A stretch of 64,000 nucleotides of DNA from Valencia hispanica (Eukaryota; Chordata; Actinopteri; Cyprinodontiformes; Valenciidae), in NCBI GenBank assembly GCA_963556495.2, contig OY747712.1:18084735-18148734 (forward strand), written 5' to 3'. The stretch's first letter is position 1; each line of letters starts with the position of its first letter. The position numbers were made by a program, and so were the translations under genes. Under the pieces are notes generated by a model, which saw only the letters and a program-made list of their open reading frames with translations, searched no databases and was not told the origin of the DNA. Positions 40,600 to 51,755 of the stretch are shown piece after piece.

Positions 40600-40840
40600 A
40601 GATTGATCTTTAGGACAACAAAACACTCCAGGTGTGAAACAAAGAATGAATTTGTGGAGAAGTACTTCCTGCCTCCTATTAAGCACAGTGGAGAATTTGT
40701 GATGCTCTGGGCTTTTCCTGGAAACCTTGTTGATGTATTTTCAATGAAATCTGGTCAGTCACCAGTTTTACCATCAGGGGTTGTAGTAACTGTGTCATTG
40801 TGGATTTTGGTGAAAATAATTGTTTAACATTCCCCCCCCC
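40600..40840 (+). repeat. Possible old Tc1-like transposase scrap
   Basis: The plus-strand reading IKHSGEFVMLWAFPGN resembles the GGGSIMLWGCFS stretch of the intact transposase at 46577-47596, but little else aligns. Weak. Confidence 0.35.
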
Positions 40841-41099
40841 CCCCCCAATACTGCTGCAGTAAAAGCGGAATTTACTTTGTTTTTTTCCCCACACATCTTT
40901 ACCAGCAGTTTAAACGAATCTGAACATTTCTCTGTTTCATTACATTTTCTACTGAGAAAAAATAAATAAATAAAAAATGAATGAACCGAGCAGTTCTTCC
41001 CTTTTTGCATCAAGAGCCAACAGGAAATGACCTCAAATGTCCACTGACTGAGACACTCCTCAGAAATCAAACTAAATATGTGATGAAACTAAAAATGTA

Positions 41100-44000
41100 C
41101 TAGTTGTTGGTTTTCTCTTCGCTCCTCTCGGGCGACGGAGGCGTTTCCCGAGGCAGCTGAGGGTCAGGCATCTCTTCGCTCTGACCGGTGGCCTCAGGGG
41201 TCTGCGGCTCCTGTTCGGGCGGGGGCCCCTCCGTCTGCGGCTCCGCGGTCTGCGTGGGGTTTATTGGTGCAAGGATTATGGGAGGCTGGAGGGGAGGAAC
41301 AGAAAATAGGTGTGTGACATAAAATGGCTGAAATGCTGTTGGTTTAGAAAAATGTAATAAGAACAGACACAGAGGACCTGAAGATAAACAGAAAAAAACA
41401 AACCACTGACAGTAATTCTTCTGGCACAATAAAACGCCAAATTTCTGTTTGTGCTTAAACTGTGCTCAGAAGTATTGCTGTTTGGCTGAAAAGCAGAAAT
41501 CCCACAGAGGTCATGAGTTTCACTGAGATAAACATGCCACGTTATTTCAGGATAAAGCAGATCTGCTACATGATCGCTCGCTTCTCAACAGAAAACAAAA
41601 ACTAAATTTCTGAGAAAAATCAACACAACAGAAAGGGAATTCAGGTGAGGTAAAGAATGATTTAATTAAAAGTAAAGTGCCAACCCTAGATAGAATACCT
41701 GCAGTGACATTCACAGACAGCTGAGCCCTCAGCAGCAGACTACAGCACACCCACAGTCAAATAAAGGGCAGGGGCGGGACAGTGAAAAAGAAAGAGGCAG
41801 TTGGAATGGGTGGTGCTTACTCAACTTGAAATTCTACTTCACTCTGCACGGGTTTTTTTGTTTTTTTTAAAACAAACACAATGATTTTATCGTCTTTTGT
41901 CGCTCTCTTTTATTAAAGTCTTTTTGTTCTTCCGCAGTGGAGGCATTCATATCAAACTGGTATTCACCACAAATCCACTTCCAGTCCAGAACTGACGCAG
42001 CTCCCTGCGCCACAGCGCCACGGCGAGGCTGGTGAGCAAAGTGCAAGGCACCAGGTAGAGCAGGGCCGGCTGGCCCATCTGCATGACGGCCAGGGCCACG
42101 AAGGTGATCAGCAGGCCGATGCCGTACGCTGAAGGGAGAGGAGAGAAGGGTGAACTTTTAATGCACACCAGTAGGATGGAAAAAAAAAAAGTTTTTCTCT
42201 AGCAGGTCCAGTGAGCATTATTCGAGTGTCTCTGATGATAAACTGTGCGTGTTTTGGGATTAAAATGTAATCAGTGATTCCAAACCCACCAGAAATTCAT
42301 TGTTTTGCTAGTTTTCCTGCTTCTACAGTGAATACCTAATTAATTATTCTCCTTCCACTTCACAACTAAGCTTTGTGTTTGTGTCGATCACATCAAATCC
42401 CAATACAACGCAATTAAGGTTTGCGGGTGTAATGGGAGAAAAAGAGTAAGACGTTTGCTGCAAATGGGACTGGGAAGCAGTGTTTCGTCTTTCCCATCCC
42501 CTGGAAAAACACTCACCGATTGTACAGGCCACAAAGTAGATCCTGGAGGACTGAGTCAAAATGTCGAATCTGTGACAGTACGCCACCAGGAGACCTGAAA
42601 GGGGAACAACACCGTCTCTGTGTGATGGGTTGAAGCTAATAATGAACAAAACATGAGCAAAAACAAACACAAACTGTCCCACCTGGCACTAAGACATCTC
42701 CAAAGCCAAGGAGGGAAAAGGGTCGGTCACAAAGAGCCAGAGGAGAGGAGTTTAACCTCGGCACTTTGAGCACCATGGGCAGCTGAAGACACAAACATAA
42801 ATCAGTGCGTAGTTCTCCTCTGAGCTGAGAGGGATTTTTGGACCTGGGAGAGCAGAATCAGGAAGGGCTCACCTTCTCATGAGTGGCGGAGTCCGAGGGG
42901 CCGGCCGCGACCTCCACCATTATACTCTCCCCGCTCTGTAAAAAGAAGACAGGAGGAGACAAAACTCTGTATCTCACTGTGCTTTTATTCCAGCTGAGAC
43001 TCGTCATACCTTTGTGAAGAAGGGTGTAATAAATACGAAGAAAACATCGTAAACGAACAGAACCGACAGCAGTAAAGTGCAAGCCTGCCGGAGAGAAAGA
43101 AATGAGGTAAATTGGCGACCTGATGACTTATTTAGCTGTTTATAATAGTTAATATCCCTCAGCTTTTCCACACCTTGAATGTGGGCAGCCTGACTGTTTT
43201 GAGCATGTAGAGACAGAAGGCGATCCCCAGGGCGTCCTGCAACACCCACGCCCACCTGGAAGACACAGAGCGAGAGTGTTCATCAGCCCAGCGATGCCAA
43301 CACGACTTCTAAAGAACAAACCAGCATTTAAAGCTGCTCCGTGTGTCACCAGATTGTTAAGAATTGTGAATAAGAGCAGAAGCTGTCCGGTTTCCCCCCC
43401 CCTCGTTTATCGAACCGGATGCGCATCTGTTGGGTTCAAGACTCACTGGTCTTCGTTGCGAAACACCATCCAGATGACGCTGATGCTGATGCAGAGGGCC
43501 GACAGCAGTAGCGCGCGGATCTGCGGACGCTTGTGAAGGTAGGGCAGGTTGTTCTCTGGGACCCTGTTTTTTGTTTTTACCCACAAACATAAATTAGACA
43601 TCAGTTAGCCTCCTGCTAACAGTCACTGTAACTGCATGATTCGTTTCAACGTCTAAATGCAGCCTAATAAGCAAAACCACCGTTTGCCTTTGACAACTCA
43701 TGCTAGCATCTGATTTTCTAAATAAATCACATCTATAGTCTGTAAGAAGAAAAAAAAATACACTTCTAATAATCACAGGAGAGACATTTTGTCACATCAC
43801 AACCGCAAACTTTCATGAATTCATTCAAAACAGAAAATTCATGGCCCTGAGGCTGTGCAAGGAGAGCATTAGTTAGGGAAGCAGCCAAGAGGGTCATGGT
43901 AACTCTGGAGGAGCTGCAGAGATCCACAGCTCAGGTGGAGGAATCTGTCGACAGCCCAACTTTCAGTCGTGCCCATTGCAAACTTGCCTGCAACAGTACA

Positions 44001-47000
44001 GTGGCAAGAATTTTTTTTTTCTCCTTTTGCTTCAAAACGTGTAGGGGACACGGCAAATAATTTGAAGAAGGTACTCTGCTAAAAATGATCTTTTCGGGCC
44101 GATATCGACCACTACAACGCCCCGTCTCCACTCTGAAGCATGATGGTGGCAGCATCATGGTGTCCGAGTGCATTTCTACAGCAGCAAATGTGATAGGAGG
44201 ATTAATAGACCGGAACCTGGAAGAAAACCTGATGGAGGCTTTAAAAGTCTTGGAACTGAGGCGGAGGTTCACCTTCAACCCCAAACATCCACCCAAAGGT
44301 ACAACAAAATGGCTTGGCATAGTTACGTGAATGACATGGCCAGGTCCACTTATGAATTTGTGAAATACACATTAAGAATTATTTTTTACAGATGGTATCC
44401 ATCCAGTCTGATGGAGGTCGAGTTATTTTACAAAGAATGGGCAAGAATTTCCCTTTGGCAATGTACAGAGCTCGTAGAGACGTGCACTAAAAGACTGGCT
44501 GCTGTAGGGTGGTTTGACAAAGTTCACACTCAGAGGCCCTGAATTGTAAAATTACATGCCACACTTTTCAGATTTTCATTTCTGAAAAGAATCATAATCA
44601 TTTGCCTTCCACTTCACAGTTAAGCACTACTCTGTGTTGGCCAGCAAATCGAATCGAATAAAATATACTGACGGTTGTGGTTTAATGGAACAAAATGTCT
44701 ATACTTTATATGAGAAGTGATATTTTTACAGATTATAGGTGTCATTTATTGAGTAAGAAGAGTCTGTATAGCCTATATAAGAGAAACATCGGGTCCTCAG
44801 AGCCAGACTCACCTGCACCTGCAGAAAGGAATCCGCCTGACAAAAGGCCACAGACAGCTGTAGAGGCCGACCGAGGAGGCCATACAGAAGATGGCGATGA
44901 CCCAAATGGCTAAGCAACGAGACAGCAGCAGCAGAAGCAGGGTCAGTCATATGATGACAGGAAAACTAGAAAATGCACTTCCTAGCAGCAGCAATGAAAT
45001 TGTATAGCAATACTGTTGACATTCCCTCATAATTTCCTTGTTTATACAGTATGTGCGCCGTACCCAGGTGGTCGTAGAAAAAGTAGAGGAGCACCAGCAT
45101 GTTGCAGCACATGACCACGAACACACAGATCATGATGGGGGTTACGTCCACCGTCTCCTCGTCCTGCTTCTCCGCTCCGTCGTCTCGTTTGTGCTTCATG
45201 TAACGTCTGCAGGAGCATAAGCAAAGTAAGAGCGGAGATGACTGAAAGAGTCCCCGAGCTGAAGATTTCTTTTTCTGCCTGGAGCTTTCTGAGCTGATGG
45301 CTGATGGAGATGACCAGCCAGAAAAGCTGAGTCAATGTTTACCACGGCTGAGTTTTCTGGCTCGCTCTAGCTTCTGTTTTACTAAATCTTAGGTTTTGGG
45401 AGACTCCAGTCGGACTGGGCCCTGTGTCATTTTGCCAACCTTGTTAGAAAAGGGTGTCAGGTCGGCTAAAACCTGAGAGTCACTCTCGTCTTCAGATAAG
45501 CTACACAGGCTGCATTTTTTTATTTATTTAATCTATATGTGCAAAAATATCTCTGCTCCCTCCAAAAGAAAAAAAAAACCCACTTACTTCTTGCGATCTC
45601 TGCTGCCGGCCCAATAGCCTCCGATGGCCACTGTTCCCACAGCCATCAAGAAGATTATCACCATGTTGTAGTCCAACACTGGCTCATTGGGTGCATACAT
45701 GGCAACAAGCCTCCCTTTACCAAAGGTCTGTGCAAGTTAGAAACAACGGGATCATTTCAGGGTTACTAAAGCTTTTTTTTTCAAATGTGCACCAGAAATA
45801 CCACAAAACTGCATTATGCTCACCTTGCTTATGTCCAACATATCAGAGTAGCTCAGCAGAGCTACAGGAATGTCTATCTCCTCATACTGGGTCTTGTTCC
45901 CCGCTGGTGGGGTCTGTAAAACACAAAATCTCCATTAAGATGGACCAGAATCTGGTCAACACACTGTGACATCACGTAAACGTCCTACCAGTCTGTCCTT
46001 GCTGACGATGAGGAGGCCCTTGGCACCATTAATCTGGGCCAGGCGAACCTTCTCATAGAAGGTGCAGTTGCCCCTCATCACCATGGGGATGCGGTTTGGG
46101 AAGCCTCCCTCTGGGACCTCGGAGGGCGAGCACAGGACCGATGATGTCAAGTCATGGATCTGAAGACGGGACTGTGAGGGAGAGAGGTTGGAGCGACTAA
46201 ACAAAGCTGGAGGAAAAGTTTTCCACATTAAAAAGTAAATCTATTTCTCTGATATCATACAGATGAAAGCTGTTGTCTTGTTTTATTCTTGACAAAAACC
46301 ATAACAGTATATAAAACAGCATATTAAAACTCAAATAGCTGCATTATTTTGGATATATACAGTGGCTTGCAAAAGTATTCGGCCCCCTTGAACTTTTCCA
46401 CATTTTGTCACATTACAGCCACAAACATGAATCAATTTTATTGGAATTCCACGTGAAAGACCAATACAAAGTGGTGTACACGTGAGAAGTGGAACGAAAA
46501 TCATACATGATTCCAAACATTTTTTACAAATAAATAAATGAAAAGTGGGATGTGCGTAATTATTCATCCCCCTGAGTCAATACTTTGTAGAACCACCTTT
46601 TGCTGCAATTACAGCTGCCAGTCTTTTAGGGTGTGTCTCTACCAGCTTTGCACATCTAGAGACTGAAATTCTTGCCCATTCTTCTTTGCAAAACAGCTCC
46701 AGCTCAGTCAGATTAGATGGACATTGTTTGTGAACAGCAGCTTTCAGATCTTGCCACATATTCTCGATTGGATTTAGATCTGGACTTTGACTGGGCCATT
46801 CTAACACATGGATGTGTTTTGTTTTAAACCATTCCATTATTGCCCTGGCGTTATGTTTAGGGTCGTTGTCCTGCTGGAAGGTGAACCTCCGCCCCAGTCT
46901 CAAGTCTTTTGGAGACTCCGAGAGGTTTTCTTCCAAGATAGCCCTGCATTTGGCTCCATCCATCTTCCCATCAACTCTGACCAGCTTCCCTGTCCCTGCT

Positions 47001-49145
47001 GAAGAGAAGCACCCCCAGAGCATGATGCTGCCACCACCATATTTGACAGTGGGGATGGTGTGTTCAGAGTGATGTGCAGTGTTAGTTTTCCGCCACACAT
47101 AGCGTTTTGCATTTTGGCCAAAAAGTTCCATTTTGGTCTCATCTGACCAGAGAACCTTCTTCCACATGTTTGCTGTGTCCCCCACATGGCTTGTGGCAAA
47201 CTGCAAACGGGACTTCTTATGGTTTTCTTTTAACAATGGCTTTCTTCTTGCCACTCTTCCATAAAGGCCAACTTTGTGCAGTGCACGACTAATAGTTGTC
47301 CTATGGACAGATTCCCCCACCTGAGCTGTAGATCTCTGCAGCTCGTCCAGAGTCACCATGGGCCTCTTGGCTGCATTTCTGATCAGCGCTCTCCTTGTTC
47401 GGCCGGTGAGTTTAGGTGGACGGCCTTGTCTTGGTAGGTTTACAGTTGTGCCATACTCCTTCCATTTCTGAATGATCGCTTGAACAGTGCTCCGTGGGAT
47501 GTTCAAGGCTTGGGAAATCTTTTTGTAGCCTAAGCCTGCTTTAAATTTCTCAATAACTTTATCCCTGACCTGTCTGGTGTGTTCTTTGGACTTCATGGTG
47601 TTGTTGCTCCCAACATTCTCTTAGACAACCTCTGAGGCCGTCACAGGGCAGCTGTATTTGTACTGACATTAGATTACACACAGGTGCACTCTATTTAATC
47701 ATTAGCACTCATCAGGCAACGTCTATGGGCAACTGACTGCACTCAGACCAAAGGGGCTGAATAATTACGCACACCCCACTTTTCACTTATTTATTTGTAA
47801 AAATAAAAAGTGGAATCATGTATGATTTTCGTTCCACTTCTCACGTGTACACCACTTTGTATTGGTCTTTCACGTGGAATTCCAATAAAATTGATTCATG
47901 TTTGTGGCTGTAATGTGACAAAATGTGGAAAAGTTCAAGGGGGCCGAATACTTTTGCAAGCCACTGTATGTTTTCTGTGATTTGCTTTGCTGAACTCAGA
48001 TACATTTTTAATACTTCCACTTTAAAAAAGCAACATCAAGAGTCCTATAGTAAAACAGGAGTACATACAATTTACTGCATGTTGTGTTGTGCAAAAGTTT
48101 TCACATTCCATGAACTTTTCTATCAAGTCTTTTGCAGCTTCTAACAAGTTTTCCCACCCCAAAGATTTCCTGAATTTACCTCCATTCACTACTTCTGACC
48201 AGTTTCCCTGTCCATGCTGAAAGAAAGCAATCACACAGCATGATGCTGCAACCACCGTGTTTCACCATGAGGATGGTGTGTCCAACATGATGTGCAGGAG
48301 TATTTTTCTTTCCTGGTCGCCTCTGATTAATCCTCTCCTTGTTAAGCCTGTTGGTTTAGGTGGACGGCCATTTCTTGCTAGGTTTGCATTTGTTTCCTTT
48401 TCATGAGATGTTCAAAGCGTGGGATGTTGTTTTCTAATTTAATCCTACTTTAAACTTCTCAACAACTTTACTCCATGTTTCACAACTCAGCTGTATTCAT
48501 AATGAGATCAGATTTTTAAAAAGTGGGGGTACTAATTAGGTGATTTTTGGTTATCATAAAACTATCAAAAAGTTGGTTAGTATAGGCAGGAGACTTACTG
48601 CTTTATTGAGGTCCTGAGGTAGACGTGCCCACTGGGAGTTGAAGAAGATGCAGTAGTCCTTCCCATTGCTTTTGCCCTTATCACTGAAATGGGCCATGCC
48701 ATACTCTCCCACCACCTACAGACAGAAAAACAAGGTTTCCATCGTTATTGCCTAAAAAACGAGTTGTAAACGACACGACTTTTCACGTCAAAGTTTCAAA
48801 CTCTTCTGGACCCAAATTTACCATTTTGTTTACTGTATGAATATTAGAACTGCACAATATATTGTGATTGCATTATATTAGTGTTGTTAGGGACTGTTTG
48901 GAGTACAATAGTTGTTGGCTAATACAATCAAAGCGTTGTGGACCTGCATTTTGCAAGCTAATCTAATATTTAGCCAGCTGGTCAGAGTCTCTAACCAAAC
49001 ACAAATTACATTGTTCAGAATGCTAAAAGTTTCAGAGTGATGGAAGCACAGATGAGAAAAAGATATTGCACTGGATAAAGTCATCTCAATATTTTCCAAT
49101 TTCCAATATTTTATTATTCTGATTAATAGATGGATGGACAAAAGT

Positions 49146-49231
<86 letters not shown>

Positions 49232-49794
49232 GTTTAGAAGGAGATGGACAATTAAATACAAAAGATCTATCTAATCTGGAAAGATTGATGAAAAGCTTAC
49301 CTAAACTGCTTTCTAACCTGGGTAGATTTATTGTTCTAATTGTTTTCTAAAGGCTGCACAATTAATCTAAAAATATTTTCCTCCTTTGGGCTCAGATTTC
49401 AGACCCGCTGCCATTTTTAAAAGCACCTTCACGTTGTACATTAAGAAATAAATCTCAATTAGCTTTCTGACTATTCTGTCTTTGTGTTGGCTTCAGAGAT
49501 GCCGCCAATCAGCAGCGATCCTACTTGATTACAATGTCATATCCACCGGCGATCTGTGGGTTTCCACGGCCCACGATGTTCTCCGCAAGCTAACGCTCAT
49601 ATAGCACTGAGGCTAATGCAGCTAAAAGCGGTTACAATATAACCACCCGAGTGTGTCAACCATAAGATGTTCTTGTAGAGATATACCGTTTTTATTGAAA
49701 CAGACTTAATCACCCTCACCTTCTGGATGAGGAAAGCGGCCCAAATCAGTGCTTCAGGGACCCTCATATCGCCAAGCTTGTTGTTGTCACCCAT
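41100..49794 (-). CDS. sppl2: Signal peptide peptidase-like 2 (SPPL2B-like intramembrane aspartyl protease)
   Basis: Cleaves type II membrane protein stubs inside the bilayer, in late secretory and endosomal membranes. Exons in transcript order: 49794-49720, 48715-48599, 46171-45989, 45913-45824, 45727-45588, 45206-45064, 44909-44813, 43563-43447, 43255-43174, 43084-43010, 42935-42873, 42782-42683, 42594-42517, 42128-41968, 41285-41100. All phases agree; 568 aa. A signal peptide lies in exon 1 (MRVPEALIWAAFLI, ATG 49767 or the upstream in-frame ATG 49794). A PA domain follows (RGNCTFYEKVRLAQ), then nine membrane segments with catalytic YD (about 360-361), GFGD (Asp about 423) and PAL (about 474-476), and a Pro/Glu-rich cytosolic tail. 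HKRDDGAEKQ and MVEVAAGPSDSAT fit SPPL2B rather than SPPL2A. The penultimate exon's donor could instead be 3 nt earlier. Confidence 0.93.
43780..44690 (+). repeat. Decayed Tc1-like relic in sppl2 intron, opposite strand to the gene
   Basis: Begins 'cattttgtcacatcacaacc' and ends near 'cactactctgtgttggcc', both Tc1 terminal-repeat-like. The plus-strand interior includes 'gcatgatggtggcagcatca', the coding counterpart of the transposase GGGS block. Stops and deletions throughout. Confidence 0.7.
46360..47966 (-). mobile_element. Apparently complete Tc1/mariner transposon in sppl2 intron 2
   Basis: 1607 bp from CAGTGGCTTGCAAAAG to its exact reverse complement, flanked by TA on both sides. Terminal inverted repeats are about 210 bp. 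The outer 160 bp or so appear identical in the two arms, with a few differences further in. One unbroken transposase gene fills the centre. Near-identical ends and an intact gene indicate a recent insertion. It lies between the second and third coding exons of sppl2, with the transposase on the same strand as the host gene. Confidence 0.93.
46577..47596 (-). CDS. Tc1-like transposase, apparently intact, DD34E
   Basis: Cut-and-paste transposase that binds the element's terminal repeats and inserts at TA. 339 aa, the usual Tc1 length. N-terminal paired-like helix-turn-helix region about 1-110, with the KISQALNIPRSTVQ helix and a basic GRPPK hook near 58-62. The catalytic triad is in place: D152 (WSDET), D243 (QQDNDPKH) and E278 (LNPIENMW), so D243 to E278 has 34 residues between, the DD34E signature. 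GGGSIMLWGCFS is also present. The ATG starts MKSKEHTRQVRDK, a normal start for fish Tc1 transposases. No stop or frameshift. Activity is not shown by sequence alone. Confidence 0.93.
   Translation of the reverse strand: MKSKEHTRQVRDKVIEKFKAGLGYKKISQALNIPRSTVQAIIQKWKEYGTTVNLPRQGRPPKLTGRTRRALIRNAAKRPMVTLDELQRSTAQVGESVHRTTISRALHKVGLYGRVARRKPLLKENHKKSRLQFATSHVGDTANMWKKVLWSDETKMELFGQNAKRYVWRKTNTAHHSEHTIPTVKYGGGSIMLWGCFSSAGTGKLVRVDGKMDGAKCRAILEENLSESPKDLRLGRRFTFQQDNDPKHNARAIMEWFKTKHIHVLEWPSQSPDLNPIENMWQDLKAAVHKQCPSNLTELELFCKEEWARISVSRCAKLVETHPKRLAAVIAAKGGSTKY
48010..48560 (-). repeat. Decayed Tc1-like relic beside the intact element
   Basis: Plus-strand words 'cacagcatgatgctgc', 'ggtttaggtggacggcc' and 'tctcaacaactttactcc' correspond to minus-strand transposase fragments seen intact next door, plus a spacer remnant near 48530 ('actaattaggtgattttt'). 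An older, independent insertion in the same sppl2 intron. Confidence 0.75.
48720..49719. other. sppl2 intron 1 with a TAGA microsatellite
   Basis: Apart from the microsatellite at 49147-49231, no gene or transposon edge is recognised. Confidence 0.6.
49147..49231. repeat. TAGA tetranucleotide microsatellite, about 21 units
   Basis: Uninterrupted TAGA repeats in sppl2 intron 1. The repeat is long and pure, so likely length-variable. Confidence 0.97.
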
Positions 49795-50056
49795 CAACAG
49801 ATCAGCTCGATCTCTCAGGGGCTGTTGGAAAGAGTCACGCCCGTTTTACTGTCAGCGGTCGTTTCATTGGCTGGCTTCCTCAGGATGAAATCCAGAGCGC
49901 AATTCTGATTGGATTCAAATGAAATGAATAAAAATTTAATCTTCATAGTAGAAATATAATGTGAAAAGACTTAGGTTGTCATTTGGGTTATTGCAAGAGT
50001 TTTGATCCCGCCTGGTGTCGTCGGCATACCCTTCCCCTCCTGCATGCTTGTCAACT

Positions 50057-50128
50057 TCCCTGGTGGTCTAGTGGTTAGGATTCGGCGCTCTCACCGCCGC
50101 GGCCCGGGTTCGATTCCCGGTCAGGGAA
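50057..50128 (+). tRNA. tRNA-Glu (anticodon CTC)
   Basis: 72 nt folding as a full cloverleaf: acceptor TCCCTGG pairs with TCAGGGA, A box TGGTCTAGTGG, anticodon stem CGGCG/CGCCG around loop CTCTCAC with anticodon CTC, and B box GGTTCGATTCC. The last A is the discriminator and no CCA is encoded, as usual in animals. A T4 stretch at 50135-50138 can terminate RNA polymerase III. The gene looks intact and is divergent from sppl2, about 265 bp from its first ATG. Confidence 0.97.
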
Positions 50129-50139
50129 CAGATCTTTTG

Positions 50140-51655
50140 GGGAAGGATTTTATTTAAGAATGGGAAATGAATTCTGACAGTACTAAGGTCCAAACGTCAA
50201 ATTACGTGATTACTCACTTTACTATTTATTACCATTTTATAGGTGCAACCACAAAACTTTAAAGAACTTCATAAGATTTAATTCCGGAGTTCATAGTGGG
50301 ACCCCTCCTTAATCTTCGCTGTTGCATGCTCGATCTTGTTATTTAGACATGATGCAGTAGAGACTCTTTCAAGCCTGATGTCATTCCATATGTTCTTCCT
50401 TCTGGTGTATATTTACCTGTGTCAAATCCTCCGTCAATAGCGAAACGTGAAGACTTTCAAACTTCACAATAAGGGTTTATACGTTCACGGGTAATTGAGA
50501 ATTACTTAATCCGCTACTCTATAATAGTTTATACAAATTCGTTGTATAAATTCACACAACTCATATCTATCACGCACAAGAAATTTATAGTAATTGAAAA
50601 AGCCAGTCCAAACCATAGTTATAATTTCTAGCTATGTCTAAAACAGCTTGCATTTTGACACATAACAATACATCCTACAATACTATTTTAGATGCTTTAA
50701 TCATCAGATGCACATTATGTCAAAATAATTATCATGGGCTGCATGGATCCAATATTTGGGTGAATTGTTACATTTAAAATTATTTATTCATGTTGTGCAT
50801 GGAAGGATGTTGTCTTTGCCCCTCTACTCATTGTTTACCAACAGATTCTATCTTTTTGAGCCATTCAGAAGTGGACAAGTATGCTTTGGATCATTGTCCT
50901 GCACACTAATGGTCACACACTAATGGCTGGAAAGACAACAAAATTCATGGTTCCATGCATTAGTGCAAGCCCTCCAGGTCCTGATGAACCAAAAATCTAA
51001 ATAGTTCTATATACCTTGTATATAGGTTTTGTTTAATTTCCTCTTATATAACAAGGTATACTCCAGCAATAATTTATTTCCTATGTCTTTCATATTTCGA
51101 TTATAAATATATTACTATTTTTATAAAATGATAGAAACTAAACTCCAGCATTTCATTGGTTAATCTGCACAACAACCTAATTGCAGACCAATTACGTTGC
51201 CTATAATAGCGGAAGTCCCGCCCATAGACTTCAGTAGTTAGGGCTGAGTTAAAATAAATCCATGTAATAATTTAATGAGTGCTACAATAAATACCTATAT
51301 AAAGTATAGTGATTTAAAACTTTTTTTATTGTTTTCACACATTTAAACATTTAATTATGTACTTAATGAATTATTGAAAGATTGAGACAAATGATTTGAA
51401 TTTAGTTGGTCGGCTATTTATTTCTTAAATGAATTTATGATTTTATTAAAATCAACACATATAGAAATATTATTAACGGATTCATTTCAGTAGGTTTAAC
51501 TCTTAATTTTTTTAAATAATTTTTTTAAATTTCATATTGATATAATTAAATCTTTGTAGCTTATGTCATTTTGCTGTGGATCACTTTGTTTTTTATTTTT
51601 TATATATAATAAAATAAATATAAACGAAATCTAGCGAAAGACTTTTAGTTTGAAA
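50140..51655. other. Intergenic spacer between the tRNA gene and dapk3
   Basis: Very AT-rich. A weak transposon-like phrase ('tggatcattgtcctgcaca') occurs near 50887. A 'gcggaagtcccgccc' block at about 51209-51223 has an ETS-like core and a GC-box-like stretch and may be a promoter element. Nothing else identified. Confidence 0.5.
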
Positions 51656-51755
51656 GGAGAAACCGGAAGTTCTCTGTGTTGCTGTCAACGAGATAAGTGA
51701 GGAGACTCAGTCAGCTACTTGGATGAGGAATGCAGTAGTTGTAGCCAACCGTACG
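51656..51755 (+). promoter_or_regulatory. dapk3: dapk3 core promoter region and first non-coding exon
   Basis: Contains an ETS-type site AACCGGAAGT at 51661-51670 and no TATA box. The exon ends at 51755 with donor gtacg|gtgagt. Splicing to 52977 gives a leader containing a uORF. Exon start not determined. Confidence 0.55.

Larger units (their letters stand above)
36851..41099. other. Spacer between convergent arhgef18 and sppl2; part may be sppl2 3' UTR
   Basis: arhgef18 and sppl2 face each other tail to tail here. Recognised pieces are Tc1 relics at 37520-38520 and 40600-40840 and a 15-nt C run at 40832-40846. Sequence just below 41100 is probably sppl2 3' UTR; possible minus-strand poly(A) signals (TTTATT on the plus strand) include 40057-40062 and 39898-39903, so the transcript end is undecided. 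The rest shows nothing identifiable. Confidence 0.5.

Noticed and set aside
49147..49231. CRISPR-like array
   Set aside because: A pure TAGA microsatellite with no spacers, in a vertebrate genome.
41100..49794. SPPL2A or SPP (HM13) instead of SPPL2B-like
   Set aside because: A PA domain is present, which rules out HM13, and the loop and catalytic-region wording follows SPPL2B closely.
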